DNA from: Roseimicrobium sp. ORNL1
GTDB lineage: Bacteria > Verrucomicrobiota > Verrucomicrobiia > Verrucomicrobiales > Verrucomicrobiaceae
NCBI RefSeq assembly: GCF_011044495.1
Contig: NZ_CP049143.1
Location: 992,001-1,056,000 of the forward strand
Length of the DNA: 64,000 bases
Direction of reading: 5' to 3'
In this document: positions 34,502 through 42,390 of the stretch, in pieces
Layout of the letters: each line of letters opens with the position of its first letter
How positions within the stretch are numbered: the stretch's first letter is position 1
Made by a program: the position numbers and the translations under genes
Notes under the pieces: generated by a model
Database searches by the model: none
Told to the model about the DNA's origin: nothing
What the model saw: the letters and a program-made list of their open reading frames with translations, nothing else

Positions 34502-35203
34502 ATGATGGCGCCGATGTTCCTTCCCGGCAAATCGACCGCCGCCATCCTGCTGATGCTGCTGCTCCAGTGCGGTGCTGCGGTGTGCCTGTCTGCGGAAATG
34601 CGTTCCTTCACCAGCAAGGATGGATTCACCACGAAGGCAGAGTTCGTCAGTGTGAAGGGCGACTACGTCACACTGAAGCGTGAGGACGGGCAGGAAATCA
34701 CGGTGAAGGTGGATGTCTTTGCGCGGGTGGATATTGATTACATCCGCGAGCAGGCAGTGAAAGCAGGCGTGCCCATCACGGGCCTGCTGGTTCCTCCTCC
34801 GGTGGAGACGCTGGTGGTGGAAGCACACATCGACGGTCCCTCGGAGTTCCGTGTGAAAAAGGGCGCGGTGTATTGGATCAATGGTCCGAATGCCAAGCCA
34901 GGACGGCACGACGGGAAAAACCTGCCCACGTATCTCAATGGCAAGGAGTGGAAGCCTGTGTGGCAGATCCCGGACAAGGATCGCGGACGCGATACCTGCG
35001 CTGAGGAAGCCGTGTCGGGCATCGATCCGAATGCTTTCACGTTCACGCTGATCTCCGTGGGCGAGACACGCGAAGCAACCGGCATCGAGAAGCGTGACGG
35101 GATTGAGGTGAGCACGAAGGAGGGAGAACTCGCGATTCGTATTCCGGATTCCCAGGGGGGGTCACGGTGGTACAAGTTCGAGCTCAGGAAGGTGAAGAAG
35201 TAG
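34502..35203 (+). CDS. secreted protein with SHD1-like domain
   Basis: 233 residues. A signal peptide (about 1-31, ending CLSAEM) precedes a segment RSFTSKDGFTTKAEFVSVKGDYVTLKRE plus DYIREQ, resembling the SLA1 homology domain 1 (SHD1) that is common in exported planctomycete and verrucomicrobial proteins. The remaining 120 residues have no known motif. Function unknown. Start is ATG 34502 or 34505. Its 3' end overlaps the convergent phosphopantetheinyl transferase gene by 20 bases. Confidence 0.75.
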   Translation: MMAPMFLPGKSTAAILLMLLLQCGAAVCLSAEMRSFTSKDGFTTKAEFVSVKGDYVTLKREDGQEITVKVDVFARVDIDYIREQAVKAGVPITGLLVPPPVETLVVEAHIDGPSEFRVKKGAVYWINGPNAKPGRHDGKNLPTYLNGKEWKPVWQIPDKDRGRDTCAEEAVSGIDPNAFTFTLISVGETREATGIEKRDGIEVSTKEGELAIRIPDSQGGSRWYKFELRKVKK

Positions 35204-35999
35204 CAACTCCCCGCGTGGGATGAGTGCTGGCCAGCAGTGCCGGACTTTGCTCAGTGGTGCGTTCACCCACCAGGGGCACATACCACTTTGACTGGAGTGC
35301 TGGCGTCGTCTCCCTGACGAAGCGGGTGACCAGCGAAAGGTAGTGCTCGGGAGTGGGCTGCATGAGGCGGAACTCCCAGCTTCCGGGCTTGTCTTCCACT
35401 TCGGCGGGACATCCGAAGTGAATGGTGTGGCCGTTCACAAAGAAGCTGAGCTTCTCCACCGGTAGATTGAGGCCGAGTCCACGAGCCTTGGTGAATGCCT
35501 CCTTCAGCGTCCAGAGTGAGAGGAATTGCTTCCGCTGTACCGCCGCAGACGCGGACTGAAAGCGAGCGAGCTCCGAAGGAGACATGATCCGCGGCGCGAG
35601 CGTGGCCGTGTCGAGGTTCCTGCTTTCCGCTTCTGCATCAACACCGACATCGGCATTGCTGGCCACCACGCAAGCCGCGAGCCCGTGTGTGTGTGTGAGA
35701 CTGAAATGCATGCCGGGCGCTCCGTCTTCCTGCATGATGCGCGGGCGTCCGTAGGCATTCGTCTCGAAGCGCCACGCGGCGGGATGGACGGATACATCCG
35801 CAGCGAAATCTGAGAGCGCCGTGCGCACTAGAGCGTGGGAGACCAGGAACAGGCGCGCATCCCGCTCGAACTTGAAGCGGGCATGACGCGCTTTTTCTTC
35901 CTCGTCGAGCAGGTCGTGGCAGCGGGCCAGATGATCGGGATCGGTCACCCAATGAGGGCGGCACAGGTACAGATGCATGCGCTCGCCGCCTTCGCTCAT
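35184..35999 (-). CDS. 4'-phosphopantetheinyl transferase, Sfp type
   Basis: 271 residues, the Sfp length class. Magnesium ligands Asp121 and Glu123 sit in VGVDAE; the second motif is Trp163-x2-Lys166-Glu167-Ala-x-x-Lys171 (WTLKEAFTK). It converts apo carrier proteins to holo form using coenzyme A. The gene overlaps its upstream neighbour by four bases (ATGA), which fixes the start and suggests translational coupling. With an NRPS/FAAL cluster beginning at 60.3 kb, this enzyme is a plausible activator of those carrier domains, although it may serve fatty acid synthesis or other clusters too. Confidence 0.92.
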   Translation of the reverse strand: MSEGGERMHLYLCRPHWVTDPDHLARCHDLLDEEEKARHARFKFERDARLFLVSHALVRTALSDFAADVSVHPAAWRFETNAYGRPRIMQEDGAPGMHFSLTHTHGLAACVVASNADVGVDAEAESRNLDTATLAPRIMSPSELARFQSASAAVQRKQFLSLWTLKEAFTKARGLGLNLPVEKLSFFVNGHTIHFGCPAEVEDKPGSWEFRLMQPTPEHYLSLVTRFVRETTPALQSKWYVPLVGERTTEQSPALLASTHPTRGVATSSPS

Positions 36000-36700
36000 C
36001 GGCGGCTTTCAGCCTGCACTTTCTCGAACTCCTTGCGGGCGAAGGAGCTCAACTGCTCCATGCTGGCGTTGGGATTCTGCTCGCGATACTGGCGCATCGT
36101 GTCACGGAACTTGTCCCGCACATTGTCGGGAAGGGAGTAGTATTTCTCACGACCGTCATCTCCCAGCAGGGAGGAGGTGCGAAAGCGCGGATCGTAGCCA
36201 CCGGGAGGGCCTCCTGGGGGAGGCGGACCACCGGGGGGACCCTGGCTGGGTGGAGCGGGTTTCTTCGCGCCGGGAGTGAGTTGGTCTTCACCGTAGCGCA
36301 CGGTCACGATCTCCGCGCCCAACATGATTTTCACCTCGGCGCGTTGCAGGTTTTTGCTGGCGTTGGTTTCCGCGAGCTTCCAGCCTTGGGCATTGGGCTC
36401 TTCGGACACGACAAAACTCTGCTTCGTTTCCCGGTTCAGAATCGTAGCCACGGGCTTGCCCTCCACATACGCGATACCGGTGAGCGCGAGGGAATCCGAA
36501 AGGTTCAGCGTGCGGGTGAAAGGTGGATTCGTCACCAGCGACTGCACATCCTGAGCATCGACGGGTTGCGGCAGTTCGGGATCGGCCGACTTGGCGGCGG
36601 TTGTTGGAGGTGCCGGCGCGGTGGGAGCCTCGGCCAATGCGGCGAAGGGTGCTCCCAGGCAGAGCATCAAGGCTGTGGCGGTGTGTCGTGGGTCAGGCAT
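35996..36700 (-). CDS. secreted protein of unknown function
   Basis: 234 residues. A signal peptide (about 1-23) is followed by an Ala/Pro linker, a beta-rich domain (about 50-140, with LNLSDSLALTGIAYVEGKPVATILNRE), a Pro/Gly-rich stretch (about 145-175), and a C-terminal helical region (YYSLPDNVRDKF...MEQLSSFARKEFEKV). It resembles general secretion-system accessory proteins in its single-strand domain layout, but I cannot assign it. The ATG follows a good GGAGG site at 8-base spacing. Its stop overlaps the phosphopantetheinyl transferase start. Confidence 0.7.
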   Translation of the reverse strand: MPDPRHTATALMLCLGAPFAALAEAPTAPAPPTTAAKSADPELPQPVDAQDVQSLVTNPPFTRTLNLSDSLALTGIAYVEGKPVATILNRETKQSFVVSEEPNAQGWKLAETNASKNLQRAEVKIMLGAEIVTVRYGEDQLTPGAKKPAPPSQGPPGGPPPPGGPPGGYDPRFRTSSLLGDDGREKYYSLPDNVRDKFRDTMRQYREQNPNASMEQLSSFARKEFEKVQAESRR

Positions 36701-36796
36701 CCCAATACCTCCAGGTGAATGGTACGGCCCCATCATGCGGAGTTCCCGGCGCCCTGTAAAGCACAATGGCGGCACAGGGCGACGGTCCCGTCTGGC

Positions 36797-37534
36797 TTAT
36801 CGATATCGCGTGAGTGTTTCCAGAAACTCCCTCGCCGTGGCGTGCGCGGGTGCTGCGAAGAAGCCGTGGGCAGGCGCGGATTCCACCACCTTGCCCTGCT
36901 CCAGGAAAAGCACCCAATCGGCCACTTGTTTGGCAAAGGAGATCTCATGAGTGGAGAGCACAATGCGCTGGCCGCCCTCCGCGAGTTCGCGAATGAGGTC
37001 CAGCACATCCTGCGTCATCACGGGATCGAGCGCGGAGGTGGGCTCATCCAGCAGCAGGAGCTTGGGGCCGGGAGCGATGGCGCGCGCCAGGGCCACGCGT
37101 TGCTGCTGGCCGCCGCTGAGTTCTGAAGGGCGCTTCTCCACGTGCGCGGCAAGACCGAAACGGTCGAGCACTTCCAATGCCGTGGTGCGTGCGGCGTCCG
37201 GGGATTTGTCATGCACCTCACGCAGGGGCAGGGCCACATTCTCCAGCGCGGTCAGATGCGGAAAGAGATTGAAGTTCTGAAACACGAACCCATTCACGCG
37301 GCGCTGGCGCAGCGTGGCCTGCTCCGTCCATTCCAGCACGCGATCCTGCACGCGCACTTCGCCGGAATCCGGAACCAGCAGGGATCCCAGCACACGGAGC
37401 AGGGTGCTCTTGCCGCTGCCCGAGGCTCCAATGAGGACGAGGCACCCGGTGTCCGCCGGCACCGTGAAGGTGGCGCCGTCCAGCGCGGAGTGCACGCCGT
37501 AGCGTTTCACGATGGAGCGGCCTTCGAGTTTCAT
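36797..37534 (-). CDS. polar amino acid ABC transporter ATP-binding protein
   Basis: 245 residues. Walker A GASGSGKS (36-43), Q-loop FQNFNLFPH, signature LSGGQQQR near 137, Walker B LLLLDEPTSALDP, and switch STHE. The length and the FNLFPHLTALENV segment match GlnQ/HisP-type importers of polar amino acids. The partner permease gene is 35 bp upstream on the same strand. No periplasmic binding protein gene is adjacent. Confidence 0.92.
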   Translation of the reverse strand: MKLEGRSIVKRYGVHSALDGATFTVPADTGCLVLIGASGSGKSTLLRVLGSLLVPDSGEVRVQDRVLEWTEQATLRQRRVNGFVFQNFNLFPHLTALENVALPLREVHDKSPDAARTTALEVLDRFGLAAHVEKRPSELSGGQQQRVALARAIAPGPKLLLLDEPTSALDPVMTQDVLDLIRELAEGGQRIVLSTHEISFAKQVADWVLFLEQGKVVESAPAHGFFAAPAHATAREFLETLTRYR

Positions 37535-37569
37535 GGGGGAAAGATCTAAGTGTTCAGGCACTCTCCATC

Positions 37570-38334
37570 TCACGTCTCATACTTGTACCGCTCCTCGAGC
37601 CTTCTCGCCCACCACGAGATGGGAAGGGTGAGCACGAGGTAGAGCACGGCGAGGGGCACATAACCTTCCAGCGCGGTGTAGGCTTGGGCATTCGCGGAGC
37701 GCACGGCCTGGGTGAGTTCCTGCACGGCGATGACAGAGAGCAGGGAGGAATCTTTTACCAGGGACACGAGCTGTCCTGCGGTGCCGGGAAGGGCGCGGCG
37801 CAGGGCCTGGGGGAAGATGACGTAACGCCACGTCTGGTAGCGGTCAAAACCGACAGCCCGCGCCGCTTCGATCTGCGAGGCACCGATAGATTCCCACGCA
37901 CCGCGGAAAATCTCCGCGAGATACGCACCTTCGAAGAGCGCGAGCAGCACAATCGCGACGGGAAGGGCCTGGTTGATTTTGAAGGCATTCGCCACGCCGT
38001 AGTAGCCCAGCAACAGAAGCACCAGCAGCGGCGTGCCACGCACGAGCTCCACGATGGCGCGCGAGAGTTGCCGCACGGGAATGAAGGGACTGCGCTGCCC
38101 GAGCATCAGCGCCATGCCGATGATGATGCTGCCTACCAGCGCCACCGCGGCAACCAGCACGGTGGTGCCCCAGCCTTTGAGAATCAGGATGCGCCGCAGC
38201 CAGATGGCATCCCACTGCCAGCGGTACTGGATGATGGTGAATACACCATACACCACCAAGATACATACCACGCTGAGTACCACGGCCCATGCCAGTTCGC
38301 GCAGGGGCTGGCGTCGGGCGGAGGGGGCATTCAT
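37570..38334 (-). CDS. polar amino acid ABC transporter permease (HisM/GlnP type)
   Basis: 254 residues with five or six membrane helices. The EAA loop reads EAARAVGFDRYQTWRYVIFPQALR, the expected contact with the ATPase. The ELVRGTPLLVLLLL segment is characteristic of the HisMQ/GlnP subfamily. It imports a polar amino acid with the ATP-binding protein encoded just downstream; the substrate-binding protein must be encoded elsewhere. The ATG at 38334 follows the amidase stop by 45 bp. Same strand as the amidase, so one transcript is possible. Confidence 0.9.
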   Translation of the reverse strand: MNAPSARRQPLRELAWAVVLSVVCILVVYGVFTIIQYRWQWDAIWLRRILILKGWGTTVLVAAVALVGSIIIGMALMLGQRSPFIPVRQLSRAIVELVRGTPLLVLLLLGYYGVANAFKINQALPVAIVLLALFEGAYLAEIFRGAWESIGASQIEAARAVGFDRYQTWRYVIFPQALRRALPGTAGQLVSLVKDSSLLSVIAVQELTQAVRSANAQAYTALEGYVPLAVLYLVLTLPISWWARRLEERYKYET

Positions 38335-38379
38335 GTGGTGGACGTGCGGTGTATTGCCCCGACCGCGAGCTCTGGTCAA

Positions 38380-39213
38380 TCAGGGATTGCCGTCATGCAG
38401 AGCGGGTGCAGGCATGGCCACGGTCATGGAGTTGCGCTCAATGCCGCGACGCGGGTTCATCCGCGTTGCGAGCAGGAACTTCTCCAAGCCTGCAGCCACG
38501 GCAGTGGCAAGTTTCTCCTGGTGTGCTTCATCCTGGAGGCGGCGCGCCTCGTCCGTATTCGTCAGGTAGCCACACTCAATGAGGACGGCGGGGCACTCTG
38601 TGTGCATCACCACGAGGTAGTTGCTGTCGCGCGTGCCGCGGTCCTCCGAGCCAGTCGCCTTGCGGATGTCGTGGTGCAGGATGTCCGCCAGCCACTGGCT
38701 GCGTTTGTCACGGATATTTTCCTCCTTGGGCACGCCCAGGCGCTCGCGCAGGCGCATCATGTCCCCGAGGCGTTTGCGGGAGCAGTAGTAGGTCTCCAGC
38801 CCGGAAGTCTCTCCAGAGTTGGCGTCGGCATTCAGATGGATGCTCACAAAGGCATCCGGTTGGTGGCGGTTTGCGAAGTCAGTCCGCTTCTCCAGCGAAA
38901 CGTAGGTGTCGTCCCGGCGAGTCAGCACGGTGCGAATGCCTGCGGCGGCGAGGTGCTTTTCCAACCGCTTGGTGATGGCGAGCGACAGATTCTTTTCCAG
39001 GATGCCCTCTCCCTGCGTGCCGCCGTCCACCCCGCCGTGCCCAGCATCCAGCACCACGGTGAATTCATGCATCGCGCGGCTCTCATCCGTGGGCACGTAA
39101 GTCAGTGCGGCGGTTTGCTTTGCCCAGATGGAGGGGATCTGCATGAGGCAGATCACCGCCCCGGCGTAGGCGGCATAGGCGGCTGCATAGCGGATGGCCA
39201 GGCCCAAGCTCAT
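38380..39213 (-). CDS. N-acetylmuramoyl-L-alanine amidase (Amidase_3 family)
   Basis: 277 residues. An N-terminal hydrophobic segment (about 10-28) exports or anchors the protein. The catalytic domain shows zinc ligands in LDAGHGGVDGG, the following glutamate (ILEKNLSL), VSIHLNAD, and the catalytic glutamate in LIECGYLTN. It cleaves the bond between muramic acid and the stem peptide, usually for daughter cell separation. It is divergent from a gene for a five-LysM protein, so a shared regulatory region of 88 bp serves two cell-wall proteins. A longer frame to 39249 is possible. Confidence 0.92.
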   Translation of the reverse strand: MSLGLAIRYAAAYAAYAGAVICLMQIPSIWAKQTAALTYVPTDESRAMHEFTVVLDAGHGGVDGGTQGEGILEKNLSLAITKRLEKHLAAAGIRTVLTRRDDTYVSLEKRTDFANRHQPDAFVSIHLNADANSGETSGLETYYCSRKRLGDMMRLRERLGVPKEENIRDKRSQWLADILHHDIRKATGSEDRGTRDSNYLVVMHTECPAVLIECGYLTNTDEARRLQDEAHQEKLATAVAAGLEKFLLATRMNPRRGIERNSMTVAMPAPALHDGNP

Positions 39214-39301
39214 AACTCGAATCAACGGAGAAAATAAACCAACGCTCAACAGGTATGAAATTTCCAGTGGATTTAATGGTAAATGTTATTAAATTGCGGG
39301 C

Positions 39302-40570
39302 ATGCGCACGCTTTTTTCGAAGAGCGGGGGCGGCATTGCCCTCACAAGACTCCTGCTGGGTGGTTTGCTGTTCACGGCGTGCACTGCCAGTGACGTGGTT
39401 TTTGCGGCTGCCGCCACGCCCACATCCAAAGGAAAGCCGCAGACCCCGGCACCCGCCTATGTAGAGCACAAGGTGACCCGTGGAGAGACGCTCTGGCGTG
39501 TCGCGCAGAAGCACAAGACCAGTGTGGGCGCCATCATGGACTACAACCGCATGCCCAACGAGACGGTGCGGGAAGGCATGACGCTGCGCATTCCCACCGC
39601 CCAGGCGAAGGACACCAGCGCTCCGCGCCAGCAAATCCATGTCGTGAAGAGCCGGGAAACCTTTTGGAGCATCGCGGATGACTACAAGATTTCCCCCAAA
39701 GCCCTGGCCCAGGCGAATCCGAACGTGAATCCCAACAAGATTCATGAAGACATGGAATTGGTGATTCCCGTGGATGAGCGTCCGGAGATTCCCGCTTCCG
39801 GATCTGGAGCGGCATCTGCCTCTGCGCCAGCTCCTACGTCTGGGGCTTCCGGTGCACCCGTGCAGTCCGGCATGGTGGCGCACAAGGTGGATGACAACGA
39901 GACTTACTACTCCATCGCCAAGCGCTACGGCGTCACCATGGAAGCCATGGTGGCGGCCAATCCCCAGGTGAAACCTGAACGTCTCCGGCCGGGCATGACG
40001 GTGCAGGTGCCGATGAAGACCTCTCCTTCCCGCCCGACTCCTCAAAGCACACCTCCCTCAGGCGGGTCCGGTGCGGGAACTAGCTCGCCCAGCTTGGCGG
40101 CTAGCGCGTCTCCACGCACCTACAAGATTCGCGAAGGCGATACCATGGGAGGCATCGCCCAGAGGTATGGGGTGACGGAGACTGCGTTGCTCAAGGAGAA
40201 CAAGCTCGCCGCCAGCGATCCCTTTTATGTGGATGATGTGCTGAAGATTCCCGCCGCCAGTGGCCAGACCACAGCGCGTGCCAATAGCGGGAACAACAAG
40301 ACCGTGACGCAGCCGGGAGAAAAAACTGGCAGTACACCTGCGCCGCCGTCCCGCCAACAGCAGCAGTCAGCGCCCGCTTCCGAAGACAAAGGCAAGGAGA
40401 AGGGCAAGAAGGGTTCCGTTCCCTCCTACATTGTCAGTGCGGGAGAGGATATCGGCACCATTTGCGATGCCTTTGGCATCACGCGTCAGCAGCTTCTGGA
40501 CTACAACCACCTTCCCGCGAATGCGCGGCTGAAAACCGGGGATGAAATCATGATCCCGAAGTCGCGATAG
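39302..40570 (+). CDS. exported protein with five LysM domains
   Basis: 422 residues. N-terminal signal with a possible lipobox (FTAC, Cys27). Five LysM modules lie at about 54-97, 112-156, 196-238, 274-317 and 378-421, each of the G-E/D-T-x2-x-I-A type followed by an L-x-x-x-N segment, separated by Pro/Ser/Thr-rich linkers. No enzymatic domain is present, so it may act as a peptidoglycan-binding scaffold or an activator of the divergently encoded amidase. The last LysM is followed directly by the end of the protein. Confidence 0.9.
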   Translation: MRTLFSKSGGGIALTRLLLGGLLFTACTASDVVFAAAATPTSKGKPQTPAPAYVEHKVTRGETLWRVAQKHKTSVGAIMDYNRMPNETVREGMTLRIPTAQAKDTSAPRQQIHVVKSRETFWSIADDYKISPKALAQANPNVNPNKIHEDMELVIPVDERPEIPASGSGAASASAPAPTSGASGAPVQSGMVAHKVDDNETYYSIAKRYGVTMEAMVAANPQVKPERLRPGMTVQVPMKTSPSRPTPQSTPPSGGSGAGTSSPSLAASASPRTYKIREGDTMGGIAQRYGVTETALLKENKLAASDPFYVDDVLKIPAASGQTTARANSGNNKTVTQPGEKTGSTPAPPSRQQQQSAPASEDKGKEKGKKGSVPSYIVSAGEDIGTICDAFGITRQQLLDYNHLPANARLKTGDEIMIPKSR

Positions 40571-40636
40571 TAAGCGACTGGGAACGTGCCGGGTGGAATA
40601 CGCCGACAAGACGCTGTTCCACCCCGCGAAGCATTG

Positions 40637-41845
40637 TCACTGCCCTGCTGTTTGTGTCGTATTCTTTGCTCTTGGATCCAGGGCCATCCAGGTGCTTTCG
40701 GACCAGTAGCTCCCATCCCATCGTGTGGGTTGCGGGCGGATATAGAAAGAGTTCCGGTCGAACAAGACGAGGGGTGCATAGCGAGGGCCCGCTTCGGAGA
40801 TTGTCAGCAGCCGTTGGGCGCCGTTTGCGCCTTCGGTAGGTTCCAGAAGGTATTCAGTGTTATCCAGCCGGACCACCACCCAGGCATGGCCGCCGCCTCC
40901 AGGTCCTAAGAGAAGGCCCAGTGCCACGCGCGCATCGAAACCGCGGGCGAGCAGCCAATCTGTCAGTAGGATGGCGGAATCCTCACAGTCACCGCGACCA
41001 AGCTTCTCGGTCTCGCGGGCGGTTTGCCAGATCTCCCTGGCAGGACCGCCTTTACTGCTGTGCTGGATGGAACCGATATCCGTCGTGTACCGGCAGCCCG
41101 CGGTGACAGTTTGCCAGATGGTCATGAGTTCGACCCGCCGCGAGGGGTCGTTGAGATGCTTCACGGGCGGCTTGTAGCCTTCCAGGAACTCATTCACATA
41201 GCGATAGCGTCCATCCATTCCGGGCGCGACCATGGCGTAGATGCGCGAGCAGCGCGTACACTGCAGACCCAGGACGTATCCCTGCTTGGCAGCTCTGCAG
41301 GCCTGGAGCTTTCCACAGAGGACGCAATGGCTGGCATAAAGCATTTCCGGATTGTCGTTGAGAGCCTCGAGAGTGAAGGGCGGCAGGCGCTGACCCACCA
41401 CCACACACGCGTGCAAGCCAAAGTTACCGGGAGTGGGACGGACAATCACGGCAAGGTGGGTGTAGCCATTGCCTCCGATTTCGGACCACTTTTCTAGCCC
41501 GCTGAAGACTTCCTCTTCAGTGGGCGCCGACTTGTGCATGACCGCCATGTGTTGGTACTGCGGAAAGGCCTCCCGCGCGTTTTGGATTAGCGTATCCATG
41601 TCCGGCGCTTCCAGGTCGGCGTGCTCTCGGAGCCACTTTTGGAGTTCGTCATCGACCCCGAATTCCCCGACCGTTTTCATTTGCTGGGCGATCACGAGTC
41701 GCCTGGCCAGAGTCTTCTCCAGATTTGAGGTCGCCTGAGCGCCACCCGCGTACAGTTGCATCCACGTCTCCACGCTTCCAAGCATGTTCGTACGCCAGCC
41801 CATTACCAGAAGGGCTGCGGCTAGGGCAAAAATCAAGAATCGCAT
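40637..41845 (-). CDS. membrane-anchored transglutaminase-like protein with CxxC ribbon
   Basis: 402 residues. One N-terminal membrane segment (about 1-17), a variable middle with two CxxC pairs (CVLC and CTRC, about 187-220) resembling a zinc ribbon, and a C-terminal transglutaminase-like core with the triad Cys in GRGDCEDSA near 284, His in GGGHAWVVV near 319 and an acidic residue in LLEPTEG. It probably acts as a papain-fold peptidase or amide hydrolase on the outer face of the membrane. Single gene, divergent from the hypothetical gene at 42024. Confidence 0.78.
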   Translation of the reverse strand: MRFLIFALAAALLVMGWRTNMLGSVETWMQLYAGGAQATSNLEKTLARRLVIAQQMKTVGEFGVDDELQKWLREHADLEAPDMDTLIQNAREAFPQYQHMAVMHKSAPTEEEVFSGLEKWSEIGGNGYTHLAVIVRPTPGNFGLHACVVVGQRLPPFTLEALNDNPEMLYASHCVLCGKLQACRAAKQGYVLGLQCTRCSRIYAMVAPGMDGRYRYVNEFLEGYKPPVKHLNDPSRRVELMTIWQTVTAGCRYTTDIGSIQHSSKGGPAREIWQTARETEKLGRGDCEDSAILLTDWLLARGFDARVALGLLLGPGGGGHAWVVVRLDNTEYLLEPTEGANGAQRLLTISEAGPRYAPLVLFDRNSFYIRPQPTRWDGSYWSESTWMALDPRAKNTTQTAGQ

Positions 41846-42023
41846 TATTGCGATAATAAACGGCAGCGGCTGCCTGTCCGCAACTCCTTAGGGTTGAGTC
41901 TTAGGAAAACGCCGAAAAATCCGAATCCTCGCTTCCGCAATTTTTTGGCAACCTGCTCCGCGAGTTTGTGTTAAATTGGTATTCACCCGAACCGCTCCAT
42001 GACAGCTGGCATGGGGAGGGGCG

Positions 42024-42356
42024 TTGTCAGAGGCAGACCAGCTCAACCTCAAGCATGTTCCCGTTATGCCGCAGGTTGCTTCGCCGCTGTTGTCCATCCT
42101 GCTTGAGGCCAGAGAACTCCTGGCCCGGCCGGGGAATGAATTTGCCTGGTCCAAGTGGAAATCAGCCGCGGAAGCTCTGGCGGAAATCGACCGCCACATC
42201 GCGATTGTGGACCAGGGGCAGCCGCTGGAAAAATTCCGCCTGAACCTCCTTTTCGCTCCGACCGGCAGCATCCAGGAAGTGAGCATGAGCAGCGGGTGGA
42301 GCCGGCATTTCATGGACCTGGCCACCCGCTTCGATGATGTGATGGAGCGCGGCTGA
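42024..42356 (+). CDS. small conserved-type hypothetical protein
   Basis: 110 residues, soluble, helical. A TTG start is chosen because a strong GGGGAGGGG lies just before it, while the first ATG (42066) has no ribosome-binding site. The sequence has LLSILLEARELLARPGNEFAWSKWKSAAEAL and a FAPTGSIQEVSMSSGW segment; I do not recognise a family. The GC content and codon use are like the neighbours. It lies between divergent transglutaminase-like and convergent DUF4139 genes. Confidence 0.6.
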   Translation: MSEADQLNLKHVPVMPQVASPLLSILLEARELLARPGNEFAWSKWKSAAEALAEIDRHIAIVDQGQPLEKFRLNLLFAPTGSIQEVSMSSGWSRHFMDLATRFDDVMERG

Positions 42357-42390
42357 CTGACCACCCGAGTGCGTGCAGTCAGCCGGGAGA

